Shown here one piece after another: positions 25,601 through 36,944 of a stretch of 64,000 bases of DNA. The position numbers were made by a program, and so were the translations under genes. Numbering within the stretch: the stretch's first letter is position 1; each line of letters opens with the position of its first letter. Below the pieces are notes generated by a model. It saw only the letters and a program-made list of their open reading frames with translations. It searched no databases and was not told the DNA's origin. Source of the stretch: Phlyctochytrium arcticum (Eukaryota > Chytridiomycota > Chytridiomycetes > Chytridiales > Chytridiaceae); NCBI GenBank assembly GCA_025602905.1, contig JAHLKI010000013.1:434001-498000 (forward strand), in the 5' to 3' direction.

Positions 25601-28116
25601 CACGGCAGGCATACTAACTAGTCGCGGAAGATTGATAATCAGCTATATGAGGGATTGGAACCAATATTTTTGTATCCGACCGTCATACCCAAGGAGGGAG
25701 AAGAAGATTATCATCCGGTTCTGATGATGTCCTTGTCGAGATCGAAGGACCCTTGTAAGTTCAATCAGAAATCAACGATATGGCCAAATGTGCTCATAGT
25801 CACTCAGCCTATGGCGTGGAATACTTTGACTGGTTCACAATACTCTTGCAAGAGCTCTCTGTTGACATGGACGAAGAGTTTTTGGGGGCACTCATCAAGT
25901 TCTCGAAGTTTAATGTTCCAGGTTGGGATGAGGAGAAAAGGTATTTTGGAGATTGCATGTTCTATTTGTAACAGAATTCACCTTGATGAATCAACCTTTC
26001 CTTAGCAAACTTTGCGACCTCAGTCTGGTTTTACCTGAGCCGCCATTATCGCATGATGAAAACAAACTCTACTTTGAAACATTCCTGCTCCAACCAGTGC
26101 AAATCAATGTCTCGTTTGTGAAAACACAAAGTGTTAACATGGAAGAAGCTCGGTATGGACATGTTTGACTTTGTCATTTTTTCACGTAAACTCATTCTGG
26201 CCCAGGCCCCGACAACACGGTGTTTTGACCTTTGTTCTCGATATTTTGACCATGACATTAGGAAACATTCATGTAGGTTTCAAGCCTCAGTATTGTGGGG
26301 CTTCCAACTCATTTAATGGTTGTTTCATTTTAGGATGCTCCTGTGCGACTCAACGTAAGTAGCGGATATCCCTTGACGAGGAGTGCGAGAAACTGATATC
26401 ATTATTTAGGCCCTTGAATTGAAACATGCAAATATTACGCTCAGTCAACTTCTTGACTTCACGGTTACTTTCTACTCCCAAGAGGTTATTGGTCAGGTTA
26501 GAAAGTGGTACTTAAATATGACGCGGGGGAAGTGAGCTGATATTTTGTCAGGTTCACAAAGTGATTGGCTCGGCCGATTTCTTGGGCAACCCGGTTGGTT
26601 TATTCAACAATGTCAGCTCTGGAGTCAGCGATCTGTTCTATGAGCCTCTTCAAGGGTTCGAAATCACAAGACCTCAGGATTTCGGAATCGGCGTTGCCAA
26701 GGTTAGTTGCAACGTTTTGACACAACACATGCAAACATTTAAGCATTTTGCGTAGGGAACTGCCAGTCTCTTTGTAAAAACAGTGTTTGGGGTGTCGGAT
26801 ACCTTCTCTAAATTTACTGGCAGTCTCGGAAAAGGTAACAATGATTCTACGATCTTTGGCTTCGGTACTAAGACATCGATTAGGCTTGTCTGTCATCACA
26901 ATGGACAATGAGGTAGGAAGCAAAGTTCTTTTCTGATCTGACACATGGCTTACGGGACGTTCCTCAGTTTCAACAACGCCGGAGACTTTCAAGTATTAGG
27001 TACGTGGTTCAAAATATCTTTGTAAGCTCCCCTGAATTGGATTTTGATTGTGTGTTCAGGAATCGACCCAGACATGCTGTTTATGGTGTCACCACGGGGG
27101 CAACCTCCTTTGCCCGAAGCTTTGCAAGCGGAATAACTGGAGTTGTGGTGAGTATTGATCGTGAACCTTATTTTGTCAGTAAACTGAAAGGGCGCAGTCG
27201 AAACCGTTGGAAGGCGCACAAGAAGAAGGTGTCGGGGGTTTCTTCAAAGGTCTAGGCAAAGGAATTGTCGGGTAGGTTGCTTAGACTTGCGAGCCTGATT
27301 TTCCCCGCTGATTCCGTTCTAGAGCGGTCACCAAACCAGTGATTGGAGTCATTGACCTGGCAACAAACGTTGGGGAAGGTAAGTCTCACGGCCCGCGGCG
27401 TATCTGTACTTCAAATTTGACACCTGTGCAAAAGGCATTCGGAATACAACCACTGTGTTCGATGCCGATCTTGATAGACAGCGTCTGCCCCGCTTTATCG
27501 GTCGTGATGGAATATTGACGGTAGGCTGAAACTATATGACGTAAGGTGACTACTTTACTTAACTATCTGAAAAACAGAGTTACGATCCAAGAGAAGCTCT
27601 CGGTGTTAACTGGCTAAAAGGCTTGGAGAACGGAAAATACTTTAATGATGAGTATATCGCGCATTTAGGTATGTATCGCTTTTTTCTTGCGCATATGAGA
27701 TGCAAGCTGACATTGTCATACTTGCGCTTACTTAGATCATCGAGTGGAGGATATCGTGACAATTGTCTCCAATAATAGAATCATTAATGCAAGGGTCAAG
27801 AAGCTGAAATCTGATTGGGACATTCCGTTTGAAGGTATACCACGCCACTAATTTCCCACGAGAACAACATGCTAACTGCAAGCAGACCTTCAATTAGTGC
27901 AGAAAGAAAATGGATCTATAACCCTGATTAAAAGAAACCGCCAAAACGCGGCACGGGCAAGAATAGTGTCCTGTCCGGATGCAGCAACCACTGAGGTACG
28001 TCAGCTTTTCAAATTTCATGTTGGCAGGTCACCTAACGAGGAAGACGTAGTGGTTCTGCAAGATCATTGAATCAGCTTTCGCTGATTTCCTGGAACGCAC
28101 GAAGTCATATGAATAA
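16611..28116 (+). CDS. VPS13: VPS13, bridge-like lipid transfer protein
   Basis: Giant rod-shaped protein that moves lipids between membranes at contact sites. I estimate about 3000 residues. The chorein start is rebuilt from four exons: [52 protein letters not shown] and [20 protein letters not shown], with introns beginning at 16647, 16760 and 16899. A single exon 16956-20680 follows; the rest is broken by more than 30 introns of about 50-70 nt. Later landmarks are the VAB-domain start [20 protein letters not shown], the ATG-C region ([72 protein letters not shown]) and a C-terminal PH-like segment ending in [20 protein letters not shown] plus Glu. Exons checked all keep frame. Confidence 0.93.
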
Positions 28117-28843
28117 TATAATAAGAACCATTCATGTTTATGGTATTGCAGACAAAAAATCGTATGCCCCCGGAAAAATCTAAAACCTATTCCCTCAGCC
28201 CCAGTCTCCTCCTCCATTAAAATACAGGAAACATAGGTCTATGTGATACATGATGAAAGACAATGATGCGTAACCGTGTGACGGTGTTCATGGTGTTCAG
28301 GGGACGACAGCTGTCAAGGGCAGATCGTCTTCGACCTCAATATCACTGATTTTGCTGGCCGTTTATTCCAAAAGGGTCGCATCACATCCGCGCATGTATA
28401 AGTCAAGCAAAAATTTGGCGGCGCTCAAACAGTATGGCTGATAGACCCTCACAGAGATTGGCAGTTAGCCAGAATCCGACTCAATGTCCATTTGACTCGG
28501 CAAATGCGTACCTAGAGCGGTACGTCCATCTGCCGTCCATCAAGCTCCCCTTTGCCCGGATTTCTGGAGCAGTTTGTTCAAGGCCGACTCTGCCACGTTC
28601 CAGCGGACGCCGGTTAGTGGGAAAGGGAAGACTGTCGCCGGCAAAATTAAGTTAGGAACAGAAGGCGCGTCGGGGTTAAGATCCCCGGAGATCCCCCACG
28701 CTTTCTGTTGCTGACGGTCTTGGGCGTGGCGGGGACAAGGACTCGTTGGACAGCTCGTTGGAGGACCTTTGCAAGTGGCTGGTCTCTTTCTTGTCCTTCT
28801 CCCTGAACTAGTCTTTCTTCAAATTCCTTCCAAAATCGCCATC
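28117..28843. other. Intergenic region after VPS13
   Basis: About 730 bp with no credible gene. It leads into the decayed transposase copy; I could not find target-site duplications or terminal inverted repeats that would fix the left edge of that element. Confidence 0.3.
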
Positions 28844-30737
28844 ATGTTGCTCGATCAAACCCATATCACCAAGTATCTCAAGCAGCAGCTCGCGACCACT
28901 GTCTGCCAGGATCACTTGGCACTTGCACTAAGCTCTTATCCGACGAATACGAACCACTTCGGAAACAATTATCTCTCTACACCCCCCCCCCCCCCCTGTC
29001 TTCATCTGGAATCCGCAAAATGCTTTTAGGAACCGTCAAGGATGCGTCGATCTAGATCAACTTGCGTAAACAAATGAGCTTTCTTCTAATCTTGTGATTC
29101 TTCGCGGATTAATAGTCAAGGGGTACTCTTCTGTAAAGGCAAGAGAACACGACTACTGCGTTCAAATCTTGTTTGTCGAATACACCTGCTCGTCCACCAC
29201 TGGGCCGACCAAGGGTAAACGATTCAACACCCTCGGAGACAAATTCATGAAGAAGATTGGCGTGGACACTGCGAATCTCTTCCCGTACATATTGACTCAT
29301 AGGCTCGGGCTCTCACACTCTTTGTTTAATGATGTTGACTACGCTTAAGATCGTCAAAAGGTTTGTTTGGTATCTTTACAAAACTTCATTTTGGTATGCT
29401 TGACAAATCTTTTCGTGTTAGGGACACAAGGGGTGATCTCCTTGTTTGTGGAAAGGCTCGAGGTTAAGGCTGCTAATTGGAGGAAAAACAATCTGATTGG
29501 GGCAGACATCAAAGCCAAGCTTTCCTCATTCGAGGTTCAAATCCGCGCGGAAGTAGAAAAGATCGACCCTGCTGACAGTGACACAATCTTTCTGAATTTG
29601 AAATGGCGTAGCTTGGCTGATGGGAATCGCAACTTTCGTAAAATCGCTCAAAGTTCGCCGCATGGGGAGGTACAAGCCCAAGCCGTGTTCCACGGCCACG
29701 TACATGCTCTACCATAAGCCAGCGGACCCGCAAAGCTTCCAGGCCACCTGGATGGATCATAGAGGACGTGGCCAAGACTCTTATGGCCAGATGCTACGCC
29801 GAGGACGCAATTTCCTTCGATGCAACCTACAAGTTTCCGGCAAAGCTGCGCGCGACGGAACCCAACACGCAAAAGAAGAGTAACGCCTCCCGCTCTCAAG
29901 GCCCTCAACATTATTCAAAACGAGATAGGCCAGATCATGGACTTCTCATTTATTGGAAGCGAAAGCCATGGGGCCCTGAAGCCGGGACAGTTGCGGATCA
30001 GAGAACAGATGATAGCGTTGGATCGTGAACCTACACGTACGTATTCTGACCACCCTTACGTGTCGGAAAAAATCTCATTCTGTAAATCTCAGCGGAACAT
30101 CCCATTCTGGTGGTTTGCGACAACGCCGACACTCATGAGAACCCTATAGCAGAAATTGGCCCCGGCTATGTCGCCATACAAGACCCTTTTCACGTCATCA
30201 CCCGGTAAGTTGGGCATTTTCCGGCTTGTCATATTCACTCCCGCATCATTCTGAGCTTTTGTTTTCCAGCATCACGGAAAAAATCAAAGATAAAACGGTG
30301 TCGCACAGAACCAGTGTTGGGCAAGGCGCTGTACCTTGAGGCGAAAGTTGCAGCCTGGCTCCTCCAAAGGGCCTGTGATGCGGTCAAGGTGGAGGAACTG
30401 AAAGCAAGCACCCAGCAGAAGTGGGAAGGCACTGTGAACCACAACGTGGACCTTGACGCGGGAAGACTCAACAATGTTGTTGCCAACGGGACTGAATACA
30501 AGGTTTTGCATACGAGTGGGTTGGAGGGCACCAACGCAGAGCTCAAGGGCCTTACGGCACGATTGGCAGGTCATGAAGTGGGGATTCGGAAGCTCTATTT
30601 CCACGCAATCTCTCATCGACACAATCCGAAGCAATCCGAGCAAAGCCGAGGAACAAATCACTAACATCACCGCTGCTGCCACGAAACTTCTCAAAATCTT
30701 TGAGAAGATCACAGAAATTGACAACCTGGCCATGTGA
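28844..30737 (+). pseudogene. Decayed DDE-type transposase gene with zinc-binding N-terminal domain
   Basis: Pieces of one protein lie in order but in several frames. First comes VFIWNPQNAF, then KGYSSVKAREHDYCVQILF and KRFNTLGDKFMKKIGVDTAN followed by LFPYILTHRLGLSHSLFNDV; this layout resembles the Cys-rich N-terminal domain of fungal transposase-like proteins (called DUF6729 in some annotations, from memory). Next are a likely first acid in ISFDATYKFPAKLR, KALNIIQNEIGQIMDFSFIG, a second acid in ILVVCDNADTHENPIAEIGP, FHVITR, and a possible Glu in LEGTNAELKGLTARLAGHEV. Two introns are still recognisable (about 30040-30090 and 30206-30269). Frame breaks near 28990, 29880, 30290 and 30600 plus a stop near 29077 make it non-functional. 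Family assignment is tentative; coding decay is clear. Confidence 0.6.
28982..28996 (+). repeat. Poly-C run of 15
   Basis: Fifteen consecutive C lie inside the decayed transposase gene, at a place where the related coding pattern would have a short Pro run before VFIW. Its length is prone to slippage and disrupts the frame here. Confidence 0.9.
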
Positions 30738-31349
30738 TGATGATCTCTCTGCAAATTTGTATATATTCGCATTACCCCTCAATTATTCGTTTGTAATTAA
30801 TAATTGTGCTTGTGTCTTCTGTGTGGTTCCTTGACATAATACACTATTGTTATTCGACAAAGTCGACACAAGTATTTACCTCAAGAAGCAGCAGCACCTC
30901 CAACAAGCTGAAGTTGAACTTGCTGAACATTGTAGCTGATGTTGTCCAAAGGATCACTTCGGAGTCATTGATAGTAAAGCTGGACAAGGTGTGCCAGTCT
31001 TTACCGAGACGGTTGGAATAACACACCAAAACAGGGAAACAGGCCAAAGTCTCTGTTATTGCCCAGAGTTCGCGAAACTCTGTGAGTATCTGCCCAGTGT
31101 CTGCCGGGTGTCTCGAAGCGTATAAGTAGGAGGTGACCCTCGGGTCAACCTCCCTAAACCTGCTTCTTTTACGGCGAACTGACACACAGTATGGCCCACA
31201 CCTACTTAGGCAGAGCATGCACGTATGTTCATGGACCTCGCAATTCCCGATGAGATGCTTCGGTGGCCATCCTAACCGAGACCTACTGGACACCCGCTTG
31301 CCGGGCAAGCTCGAGTGCACCTACCGTCGTCGTGGGGAAATTGGCTAGC

Positions 31350-31593
31350 CGCGGTGCCCGAAACCTACTACTCCGTTGCGGAAAGTGACGAGGGCCGGGA
31401 GCTGACCATCAACTTGAGCCATGCAGGGTTTCGCTACCACTGCCGCCCCCACAAATTCTCCCAGGTCACGACGCACAAACGACAGGATTCCTTCCTACTG
31501 GGCCCCGACGTCCTTTCAAAGATGCCGTTTCTTCAGCAATTTAAAACCGAGCTCGAGGCGGAAATTCTCTTCTACTACAACATTCGACACTAG
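31350..31593 (+). pseudogene. Second transposase-domain fragment
   Basis: An open stretch ends with AGFRYHCRPHKFSQVTTHKR, SFLLGPDVLSKMPFLQQFKT and ELEAEILFYYNIRH. The order (aromatic-Tyr-x-Cys, Phe-Ser, D-V-L-S-K-x-P, then L-Q-x-F) matches the same kind of N-terminal zinc-binding domain seen in the larger copy upstream. No DDE part follows before the next gene, so this looks like a truncated copy. Sequence identity to the first copy is low by eye, so it would be a different, older insertion. Tentative. Confidence 0.4.
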
Positions 31594-32153
31594 AGAACTG
31601 ATATCAAGTTCTTTGCTCCCAATTCGGACAGCCCTTTCCTATCAGTGTGCTTTAAGGGCGGTTTCCCTGAAACTGATGTACCGAAAGATTTGCGCTTTTG
31701 AAGGACCTATTATTAGCTAGAATTACCTAGCAGAGTAGCGAGAAGTGTACTGTAAAACAAAAATATAGCGAGACCGATAATCAGAGGCACAATATCACTG
31801 GTTGATTTTTCCCACGCGTTCCTACTTGGGGTGATGTCTGTTTCGCAACACTTGTGCTGAATGTCCCTTGTATCTCTGAAATCCGGTCCCAAAAGCATCT
31901 TGGACGCTTGTTGCATCCGGCTTAGTTCCTCTATTTCTGTCAGAACTCCCGAAGAACTCTATGACAATCGGAGATTCAAATCGAAAAAGTCGTGACAAAC
32001 AACTCCCGCTCTAACATGGCTGCGCCGCTTGCTGGATTTCGGAAATTTGGAATCGGGGTTTGGCAGTTGCCACACCTCAGACCGATCTCGGTGTATTCTG
32101 GATAGTGATTTGCATATATACATAGAGCCATTGCACACTCTGAACTGAACACC
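31594..32153. promoter_or_regulatory. Intergenic, promoter side of the RCC1-repeat gene
   Basis: About 560 bp without a supported gene. A TATATA sequence at 32115-32120 lies 34 bp before the ATG at 32154; if it is a real TATA box the leader would be only a few bases. Confidence 0.35.
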
Positions 32154-34007
32154 ATGCTCCAAGCTAGAGTCGGACGAAGGCTCTGCTGCCATTCCAAGAC
32201 TATTAACGCATGTCGACTTTCACCCAAATCCTTCACGACTGCAAGCTTTCAACGCCAGTCGTTGCAAATTTCAACGAAAAAGCACGTTCTCCTTCTTTGT
32301 TTGGGTGCAGGGGCAGGAGTTGCTCTTTACTCGAATGTTCTCCACTCCGACGATATCCATATCACAAAGACTTTTGTGGAAATTACCGCAGTTCCACTAG
32401 ATCAATCTGAACAAGTCAAGCAAGCACGACGGTACCCAGGAGTGTATATTTGGGGTCGCCAAAGCGGAGGAAAAAAGGGGGCCACTCGAGAAGCTGAGCA
32501 TGAAGTGCATGCTCGAGCTATTAAAGCATTCCAAGGACAAGTACTACGGGACTTGGCGTTTGCCGGAGAGCATGGTGCTGCCATTGACCTGCAAGGCAAC
32601 CTACTGCAATGGAGTATCCCTTTGGGTAATGTCGAGGCAGTAGCGCATCGAATAGAACCCGAAATGACGATACAGGGGAAGCACCTGAGCCAAATTGCCT
32701 GTAATGCGGATTACGTGTTTGCCTTGACCAGCTCTGGCCAGGTCATCTGTCAAGATGCACGCGTAACCAAGACTGTGCCCATCCACTTTCCCAAGGACCA
32801 TCCGTCGAGCGACAAGATTGTTGCAATTGATGCGGGAAAGCATCACATGGTCGCGGTCACAGGCGCGGGTAGGGTGTTGACTCTCGCCATGGACGTGCGC
32901 GCCAATGAATATGGCCAGATTGGTGGTGGATCAGCCACTTTACCCACCGGCACCCTTCCCGCAACTACTTTCCAAAGCATACCGAGCTTGACGGCGCACC
33001 CAGCGGCTCAAATAGCTTGTGGAGATGCGCACACACTCATCTTGGCTAAAGACGGACGCGTGTTTGCCCTTGGCGCCAATAACCACGGTCAGCTTGGTCT
33101 TGACACAGAGACCACTACACATCAGTCTTTGCATCCTACCGCCTCCGCCACATCTACTCCTCGCGAGGTGGATACCATCTGGTCACCACCAAACAAATCG
33201 GCCAAACCTCTCGATGCTCTGTGCACAAAGATTGCTGCGGGCGCCGATACATCCTTTTTTGTCATTGACCGAGTCACAGGAACCGAAGTACTTGCGGCAG
33301 GGACGGGCTTACAAGGACAGCTGGGCCATGGCGCGTACAGCCATATGACACATCATCCTGTGCGCGTCAAGTCTATTTCCAATCTGACTGAATACGATGA
33401 GCATACTCGACGCTTGTCACCTATCCGTCTGCACGATATTCAGGTCGCAAACAACGGTGGAAACTTTTCCGTCGCGGTCCTGGACAACGGCGGTCGAGAC
33501 ATTGATCCCTTCACACATTCGTCGGTGCAGGATCATTCGAGTGGTAGTTTCTTGGGTCGGTCATGGCGATGGCTGACTGGACAGTCATCTGTATCTGATG
33601 ACGCGTCTGTGGGCGGAGAGAACGTCTACGGACGGGATGTTTCGATGTGGGGCGCCAATCTGGACGGGCAACTGGCCAGAGCAGATGGAAAGAAGGGAAA
33701 TAGTCCTGTACCGGTATACCCAAAGTCAGTGCCTTATGCCACCTTGAATGAAGGTCATGGCGCGACTGGTGCTTCAGCTACTTCCTCGGCTGAAATCAAA
33801 TTGATTCAGCCTTTTGAACCACCGACTGATGGGAGCGACATCAACGCCGAAACCGATGATGCCAACTCGGATGTTCTCACCCAGGTCGGGCGCCTGCAAC
33901 TCTCACCCACTGGATGGGTGACCTTACCGGGTGGAAAGCGGGTTCTTGCTCAGCAAAAGATGGTGCTGGGTAAGGATTTTGCTGGCGTTTATTTCAAAGC
34001 GGCTTAG
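32154..34007 (+). CDS. Mitochondrial RCC1-repeat protein (Fmp25/RCC1L-like)
   Basis: A 617-residue intronless gene. The start MLQARVGRRLCCHSKTINAC is Arg-rich and free of acidic residues, followed by a hydrophobic stretch HVLLLCLGAGAGVALYSNVL, as expected for import into mitochondria and inner-membrane anchoring. Beta-propeller repeats of RCC1 type follow: VYIWGRQSGG, DLAFAGEHGAAIDLQGNLLQ, QIACGDAHTLILAKDGRVFA then LGANNHGQLG, KIAAGADTSFFVIDR and GTGLQGQLGHG, VSMWGANLDGQLA. This layout fits yeast Fmp25, linked to respiratory complex III assembly, and human RCC1L of the mitoribosome. The separation between these two is not possible by eye, so no symbol is given. Its flanks hold a decayed transposon and a tRNA. 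Confidence 0.85.
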   Translation: MLQARVGRRLCCHSKTINACRLSPKSFTTASFQRQSLQISTKKHVLLLCLGAGAGVALYSNVLHSDDIHITKTFVEITAVPLDQSEQVKQARRYPGVYIWGRQSGGKKGATREAEHEVHARAIKAFQGQVLRDLAFAGEHGAAIDLQGNLLQWSIPLGNVEAVAHRIEPEMTIQGKHLSQIACNADYVFALTSSGQVICQDARVTKTVPIHFPKDHPSSDKIVAIDAGKHHMVAVTGAGRVLTLAMDVRANEYGQIGGGSATLPTGTLPATTFQSIPSLTAHPAAQIACGDAHTLILAKDGRVFALGANNHGQLGLDTETTTHQSLHPTASATSTPREVDTIWSPPNKSAKPLDALCTKIAAGADTSFFVIDRVTGTEVLAAGTGLQGQLGHGAYSHMTHHPVRVKSISNLTEYDEHTRRLSPIRLHDIQVANNGGNFSVAVLDNGGRDIDPFTHSSVQDHSSGSFLGRSWRWLTGQSSVSDDASVGGENVYGRDVSMWGANLDGQLARADGKKGNSPVPVYPKSVPYATLNEGHGATGASATSSAEIKLIQPFEPPTDGSDINAETDDANSDVLTQVGRLQLSPTGWVTLPGGKRVLAQQKMVLGKDFAGVYFKAA

Positions 34008-34860
34008 CGTCGTCGTAGCTATATGTGATTTTTTTCTTCTAGTTTTTTGGTAGCCTGTCACATCTTTGCATATTGATCGCACGTATATACCTCCTTTACT
34101 TTTTATTGTGCATAAAGGCATAAGTCTGAAATCAAAAAACATCGATACCACGCTACGTCCCTACGTACCGCCCCCCGCATGGCAGCATTTTTTATTCATA
34201 AACTCTTTGGGTCATTCAATATATCGCAATTTAATGTAAAATAAATGAGAACTTGAGATGCGACTTCGCACTTTTGCATAGGACTTAAAATATGAATCGG
34301 GCAAGTATCGAAGGTGAGTACCCGGCGCCACATGATTCACTCCCCGATGCATACGCGTGGGCCCAATCAAGCATAAAACCCTGGCGACAAATACGAAGCG
34401 GGTGAAGAGGGATGAAATCTGACGCGACGTTCGTCAATTGCATGATGCTGCGCTTCTTTTTCCCACTCTCTTTTCCGCGAGTGCCCCACACCTGCAACTA
34501 CCTTAAAACCCCGCCGTGATATGAAGGGGGCAGGGACTTTCTAGGACTTCAAAACTTTCACGACCGTTTTGGGCCATAAAATCGGGCAGCTGATGTCTCG
34601 ACTCTCGACTCTCGAAGACATAAGTAAAAGCGTGGGAACGAAGTTGATGAAATCTGATGCGTCCAGACTTGACGCTAACCCACTTGCATTTGTCGAACTT
34701 TTTGCTTGGCCACGCAACTATGGTATGGCCGAAGTACCGCAACTCAAAAACACCAACTGCTCGATAGCAAGCTGGCATCAAAGACAAGATGGGAGGGTCC
34801 GGATAGTCCAAAAATGCACGTTATATAAGTCACGTGGAGTTTCGGAATTTCAAGGATTTG
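34008..34860. other. Intergenic region upstream of tRNA-Arg
   Basis: About 850 bp with no supported gene. TTATATAAG at about 34821-34829, some 30 bp before the tRNA, could help place RNA polymerase III initiation. Confidence 0.35.
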
Positions 34861-34933
34861 GGTCTCGTGGCGCAATGGATAGCGTGTTGGACTTCGGATC
34901 CAGAGGTTGCGGGTTCGAGTCCCGTCGAGATCG
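34861..34933 (+). tRNA. tRNA-Arg (anticodon UCG)
   Basis: A full 73 nt cloverleaf without intron. The acceptor stem GGTCTCG pairs with CGAGATC (one G-T), the D arm is GCGC/GCGT around AATGGATA, the anticodon stem TTGGA/TCCAG encloses CTTCGGA with anticodon TCG, and the T arm GCGGG/CCCGT encloses TTCGAGT. Discriminator base is G. It decodes CGA (and by wobble CGN). Confidence 0.95.
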
Positions 34934-34939
34934 GCCTGA

Positions 34940-34949
34940 TTTTGTTTTT
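34940..34949 (+). terminator. RNA polymerase III T-run
   Basis: TTTT followed by G and TTTTT begins 7 nt after the tRNA, the usual form of a Pol III terminator. Confidence 0.75.
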
Positions 34950-35166
34950 GTTCTCCATCGCTCGATCTTTCTCTCGGGACCCGGGGGACGGAACAGACAG
35001 TCCTTTTGTCGGTCGGTCCAACTGGTGTGATTTGCGGACAAAGTGCAAGTTGCTTTCCACAAGAAGTGGATAATGAGTTATTAACGCGCAGTGAGAGTTA
35101 TGTGCTTATGAGTTAAAAGAGGTATATTATACATTACATCTAATTGGTTGTATTTGGTGAACTCGT

Positions 35167-36287
35167 CTAATCCGTTAGGTCGCCCCACTGATTCCGCTTG
35201 ACCCCTGGGCCGCGCATGGCCGCTTCCAGGCCCTCTCGTGTCCGAGGAATATCGGCCGTGCCAGCCGGAGTAGCGGCTACTGCGTCACCGTACGGTCCAA
35301 TCTGGCCCCGGCCGCCCACGGAGGCGACAACGGGTTCGTCTAAATCACCATAAGAATTGCGGCGGAGGTGCCCGAGCCGTTCGGATTCAAGCTGCTCGGC
35401 CCGAGTACGTGGGATGATGGGTGTGGCTCGTGATGATGTAGACTGTTGCGATGGGGGAAGGGGTCTATCAGGGTTGACAGCCGAGTCGGTGGAAAAGGGT
35501 GATGTCGCTGGTGTTGTTGTCGAACTGCTCTCTGTTTCCAGCGGTGCACCTTTCCGTAGTCTATCCCAAGTGGAAGAAGGTCCAGAGTTTTCTTTGCGAA
35601 TTTGACCCCAGGTATCAGCATCTCTCTTTATCTTGGCAGCCCGTTCAAAGGAGGATTCTTGTTTCTCCTCGCCGCCTTCCCACCCGGAGGACGATGCAGA
35701 TGCAACGGGGCTGACCCCACCTGGCACGCTGCCCTCCAGCCCATACTCATGCTCGCCCACCTCAGCTTCCATGCCGCCGCTACCCCCCATGATGGAGGGC
35801 ATACCCATCGAATTTTCCATTTTGGCGACCATGCTCCGCACTTTGGAGTCTTGTGGCAGGCCACTGTTGAGAGTAGCTCGAGCGCGGGTGACACCCATCC
35901 GGCGACCGACAAACTCCCCAGCCGTAGATGTGGCAAATAAAACAAAAGCACCCGGCATCGATCGGAGGGGGATATTCCGGTTCTTTACTATCAATAATGA
36001 ACGTATGAATAAATGGCCCAATCCAGCTCGACGCACGATTCAACTTACACAGAAGAAACCCTCCACCACAGCCCAATGCAATTCCCGTCATCCCTAAAGT
36101 CTCCGAGTCAGTCAAAAGCGACGAACTTGCTAGAAAGTATGTGCCACATACAAGAGAGGAGAAACCGGCGTCCGGCCGCGTCAATCACGGCCTTTTCCTG
36201 TGGAGTTGGGCGGTAGTTTTGCAGCTCTGCGGCGGCTTCTTGGGCAGGACTGCGGGTCCCCGCTCGTGCTGCTGCGTGGTCGTTCAT
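35167..36287 (-). CDS. Two-span membrane protein, unrecognised
   Basis: Three exons; introns 36094-36151 and 35988-36048 keep frame. The N-terminus MNDHAAARAGTRSPAQEAAA leads to YRPTPQEKAVIDAAGRRF, then a Gly-rich hydrophobic span (LLSWMTGIALGCGGGFLLLK), a short basic loop KNRNIPLRSMPG, and a second span AFVLFATSTAGEFVGRRMG. The long remainder is hydrophilic, with a Gly/Met patch, repeated Arg-Lys segments and a C-terminal RTRAEQLESERLGHLRRNSY. The two Gly-rich spans joined by a basic loop recall small mitochondrial membrane proteins such as OCIA-domain proteins, but I cannot assign it. A competing reading that runs through the first intron ends in another frame and gives a worse hydrophobic profile. 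tRNA-Arg lies downstream on the other strand. Confidence 0.65.
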
Positions 36288-36944
36288 CTTTATTTCGTGA
36301 TTTGTGTGTGAGATCCAGTGTGAGATCGCCGTTGCCAAAAGTTCATGACAACATTTGACAGCGAAACTCCGCCACTCGGTGACAACAGGCTCAGTTCCTG
36401 TCAACTTTCCTGATCCAAACCCACCCGCAGTTATTTCCATCAAGACATCACGGCCCTTCCCTGCGGAGTTGGTTGGTCGATCATGAGACCCAGGATCCGA
36501 GGATCTTTGCCAAAAAGTCAAATTATTTTGTAAGTCGGCCTACACATCCGTGTGGTGTCTGGTGTCCTGTTTGTCTATGTCTTTCTTCTTGAACTAGTTC
36601 CTTCACCAGCCTGCCTTCACACTGCTTTACAACAAAAATTTCACAAACGTCTCAGTGGCTCAACACTGAAACTACGAAAACTAAAGGTGCGTGTGCTCAG
36701 AACAGTAGTTGTGCTCACCAGCTCCTCCCGTCAAATCCAACAGATATATTCTGAACTTTTTCTTGGGCATCTTTTTTTACTGGACGGTCTCAAAAAAATG
36801 TTGGAGATTTATCAGACAGAAGTGTGTACAGGTCCCAAGTTTTACAGATGACTTAAGAGTCTGGGTATACTCGCTTGCCGCTCTATTATTAAAACATGAA
36901 TCAGTGATGGAATGGTCGAAACAGTTTCAAACAAATTGTCTGCC
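36288..36944. other. Intergenic region between two unrecognised minus-strand genes
   Basis: About 660 bp. It should hold the promoter of the two-span protein and the 3' end of the next gene. No coding frame or known element is seen. Confidence 0.3.

Noticed and set aside
31133..31348. Plus-strand ORF before the transposase fragment
   Set aside because: No similarity to the transposase pattern and begins at a non-ATG codon.
36130..36151. A 22 nt GTATGT...TAG interval as an intron
   Set aside because: Far too short for splicing; the 58 nt choice with a good branch sequence keeps frame and gives a sensible membrane span.
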